Of a DNA stretch of 6,983 nucleotides, positions 5,603-6,983 are shown in pieces. Numbering within the stretch: the stretch's first letter is position 1; each line of letters starts with the position of its first letter. The notes beneath the pieces are model-generated. The model was not told the DNA's origin. It did not search any database and saw only the letters and a program-made list of their open reading frames with translations. Source of the DNA: Puniceicoccales bacterium (GTDB taxonomy: Bacteria > Verrucomicrobiota > Verrucomicrobiia > Opitutales > UBA9783). The DNA lies in NCBI GenBank assembly GCA_031260015.1, contig JAIRKR010000033.1, positions 1 through 6,983 on the forward strand, read 5' to 3'. Made by a program: the position numbers and the translations under genes.

Positions 5603-6983
5603 AAACTTCTCCCGTATAATTTTCAAATCTGGTAAAATGTTTTAAAAATACGAGTGGAATAATACCTACAGGCCCATTGCGTTGTTTCGCTATGATCAGC
5701 TCTCGAAGTACGCAGGTATCATTGAGATTTTCTTGCACAGAGGTATCTTCTTTTATTTTTTTGGATAATAGCAATACTAAATCCGCATCCTGTTCTATGG
5801 CGCCCGATTCTCTTAAGTCCGATAACCGTGGCTGCCGACGCTCTTTTTCCGACTCACGATTTAATTGGCTGAGAACGAGTACCGGTACGTTGAGTTCTTT
5901 GGCCATGGCTTTGAGTCCTCTCGAAATTTCTGCAATCTGCTGTTCTCTCGGGGCCTTAGGATCAGCACCCGCAATGAGTTGCAGGTAATCGATGACGATA
6001 AATCCCAAGTTGCATTGCGCTTTAATCCTTCGGGCTTTAGCTCGCATTTCTAAAATGGTTATGTTGGTGGATTCATCGATCCACAGGGGGGCTTTTTTAA
6101 TCTCAGATGCCGTAGACGCCAAGGTTTTGTAGTGTTCTTTGCGTAAAAATCCTTCCCTTAATTTGCTCATATTGATGCGCGCTCGCCCACACAACATGCG
6201 CATGGCCAGCTGTTCTGCGCTCATTTCCAGGCTAAAAAATAGGGTTGGAATGGGGCAAAAATCTTTTCGTTGGGTCCCCAGAACGGCAGCCTCGGCAATA
6301 TTGAGAGCAAGGGCCGTTTTCCCCATGGAAGGACGCGCTGCCAAAACAATCATTTCCGCACGATGCAGTCCAAAGGTTAAAGTATCTAAATCGTTGAATC
6401 CTGTACTTACGCCACTGATAGAACCTTTAGCGGCCAACAATCGTTGGACGGTATTAACCGCTTTTGACATGGATACTTCAATGGGAGCCGCCGTTTCAGC
6501 AACACGATCTTCGCCAATCTCCAGTACCCTGTGTTCAACATCTTCCAAAAATTGATCTATATCAACAATCCCGCCGTATGCGGATTCCAAACCTGTCAAA
6601 AAAAAGCGCACAAGCCGTCGTGCAAGTTCCAATTCTTTGACTTTTTTTGCATAAAACGTCAAATGGGCCGGAGTTTCAATGCGATTGTTAACTTCATTTA
6701 AATAGGCATATCCACCCATGCGATCCAATTTTCCGCACGCTTTGAGCTGTTCTGCAACCGTTAATTCATTGATGGGAGAACCCGATTCATAGAGACTTAG
6801 GCACACTTTGAAAATTTCAGCGTGTGACGGAATGTAGAAAGAATTTGGAGAAATTTTAATATCAATGCACTTCGTTAAGCTATCCTGGCCACCTTCTAAC
6901 ATGCACGCCGCCAACAGTGCTTGTTCATAGTCTACGCTGTACGGCGGCTCCCGAAAACTTTCTTTGGACTTTGAATGGTTTGA
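5583..6983 (-). CDS. dnaB: Replicative DNA helicase DnaB, 5' end outside the window
   Basis: DnaB is the hexameric 5'-3' helicase that unwinds the chromosome at the fork and contacts primase. The frame is open to the right edge with no start codon near the edge, so a few residues are missing; 466 residues are visible, close to the usual length of about 470. REPPYSVDYEQALLAACMLE (window residues 11-30) is the typical N-terminal opening. The helical N-domain runs to about 125, then a linker leads to the RecA-like motor. Motifs seen are Walker A ARPSMGKT (216-223), FFSLEMS (249-255), Walker B VIDYLQLI (330-337), SQLNRESEKERR then LSDLRESGAIEQDAD (387-401 region), and KQRNGPVG (433-440) with the arginine finger. 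No intein interrupts the P-loop or later motifs. Translation from the TTG at 6912-6914 would cut off conserved N-terminal residues, so I reject it. Its end overlaps bamA by 20 bases. Confidence 0.96.
   Translation of the reverse strand, partial: SNHSKSKESFREPPYSVDYEQALLAACMLEGGQDSLTKCIDIKISPNSFYIPSHAEIFKVCLSLYESGSPINELTVAEQLKACGKLDRMGGYAYLNEVNNRIETPAHLTFYAKKVKELELARRLVRFFLTGLESAYGGIVDIDQFLEDVEHRVLEIGEDRVAETAAPIEVSMSKAVNTVQRLLAAKGSISGVSTGFNDLDTLTFGLHRAEMIVLAARPSMGKTALALNIAEAAVLGTQRKDFCPIPTLFFSLEMSAEQLAMRMLCGRARINMSKLREGFLRKEHYKTLASTASEIKKAPLWIDESTNITILEMRAKARRIKAQCNLGFIVIDYLQLIAGADPKAPREQQIAEISRGLKAMAKELNVPVLVLSQLNRESEKERRQPRLSDLRESGAIEQDADLVLLLSKKIKEDTSVQENLNDTCVLRELIIAKQRNGPVGIIPLVFLKHFTRFENYTGEVYEEIQN
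5609..5613 (-). promoter_or_regulatory. bamA ribosome binding site inside dnaB
   Basis: The minus strand reads GGGAG six bases before the ATG at 5600-5602 and lies within the final codons of dnaB. It selects this ATG over the in-frame one at 5624-5626, which has no comparable site. Confidence 0.55.

Noticed and set aside
5603..5626. Earlier bamA start at the ATG at 5624-5626
   Set aside because: It has no good Shine-Dalgarno and would put charged residues before a complete signal peptide; the later ATG has GGGAG at ideal spacing.
6300..6340. Intein insertion in the DnaB P-loop
   Set aside because: ARPSMGKTALAL is continuous and all later motifs follow at normal spacing, so no intein is present.
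6139..6555. Plus-strand ORF of 138 codons opposite dnaB
   Set aside because: It is antisense to the helicase motor coding region and has no independent support.

Overview
The window carries a tightly packed, single-direction block of housekeeping genes. All confident genes lie on the minus strand, so transcription runs from the right edge to the left. In order they are dnaB (replicative helicase, 5' end cut by the window), bamA (outer-membrane beta-barrel assembly), an ompH/skp-type periplasmic chaperone, lpxD (lipid A acyltransferase) and prs (ribose-phosphate pyrophosphokinase). A small uncertain ORF and the start of a probable MarC-family membrane protein follow at the left edge. The organism is a Gram-negative (diderm, LPS-making) bacterium of moderately low GC. 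The BamA-Skp-LpxD order and the style of the LpxD C-terminal repeats suit the PVC group (Verrucomicrobiota or Chlamydiota). This is inference from remembered families, not a search, and the genus cannot be named.

Region by region: at 5583-6983 dnaB is complete except for a few N-terminal residues and has intact motor motifs. It overlaps bamA by 20 bases. BamA (3269-5602) has a signal peptide, five POTRA domains and a C-terminal barrel ending in Phe, and is unusually rich in cysteine. Skp (2657-3250) follows after 18 bases and lpxD (1551-2645) after 11 more. prs (599-1567) overlaps the end of lpxD by 17 bases. The short gaps and overlaps suggest one transcript from at least dnaB to prs. The BamA-Skp-LpxD core works together in building the outer membrane: Skp escorts unfolded barrels across the periplasm, BamA inserts them, and LpxD adds the N-linked acyl chain to the lipid A precursor. 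DnaB and Prs belong to DNA replication and nucleotide precursor supply and are linked here only by position.

The 470 bases left of prs (129-598) are the least conventional part. They contain a good -10 hexamer, a small hairpin, and a 96-codon ORF with a proper Shine-Dalgarno. Part of that ORF resembles a fragment of F0 ATP synthase subunit a by eye. At 1-128 lies the first 42 codons of a MarC-like membrane protein. I found no RNA gene, insertion sequence, CRISPR array or attachment site, and no convincing new multi-gene system. The points most worth checking are the possible atpB relic, the replication/envelope gene coupling, the cysteine-rich BamA and an altered C-terminal motif in Prs.
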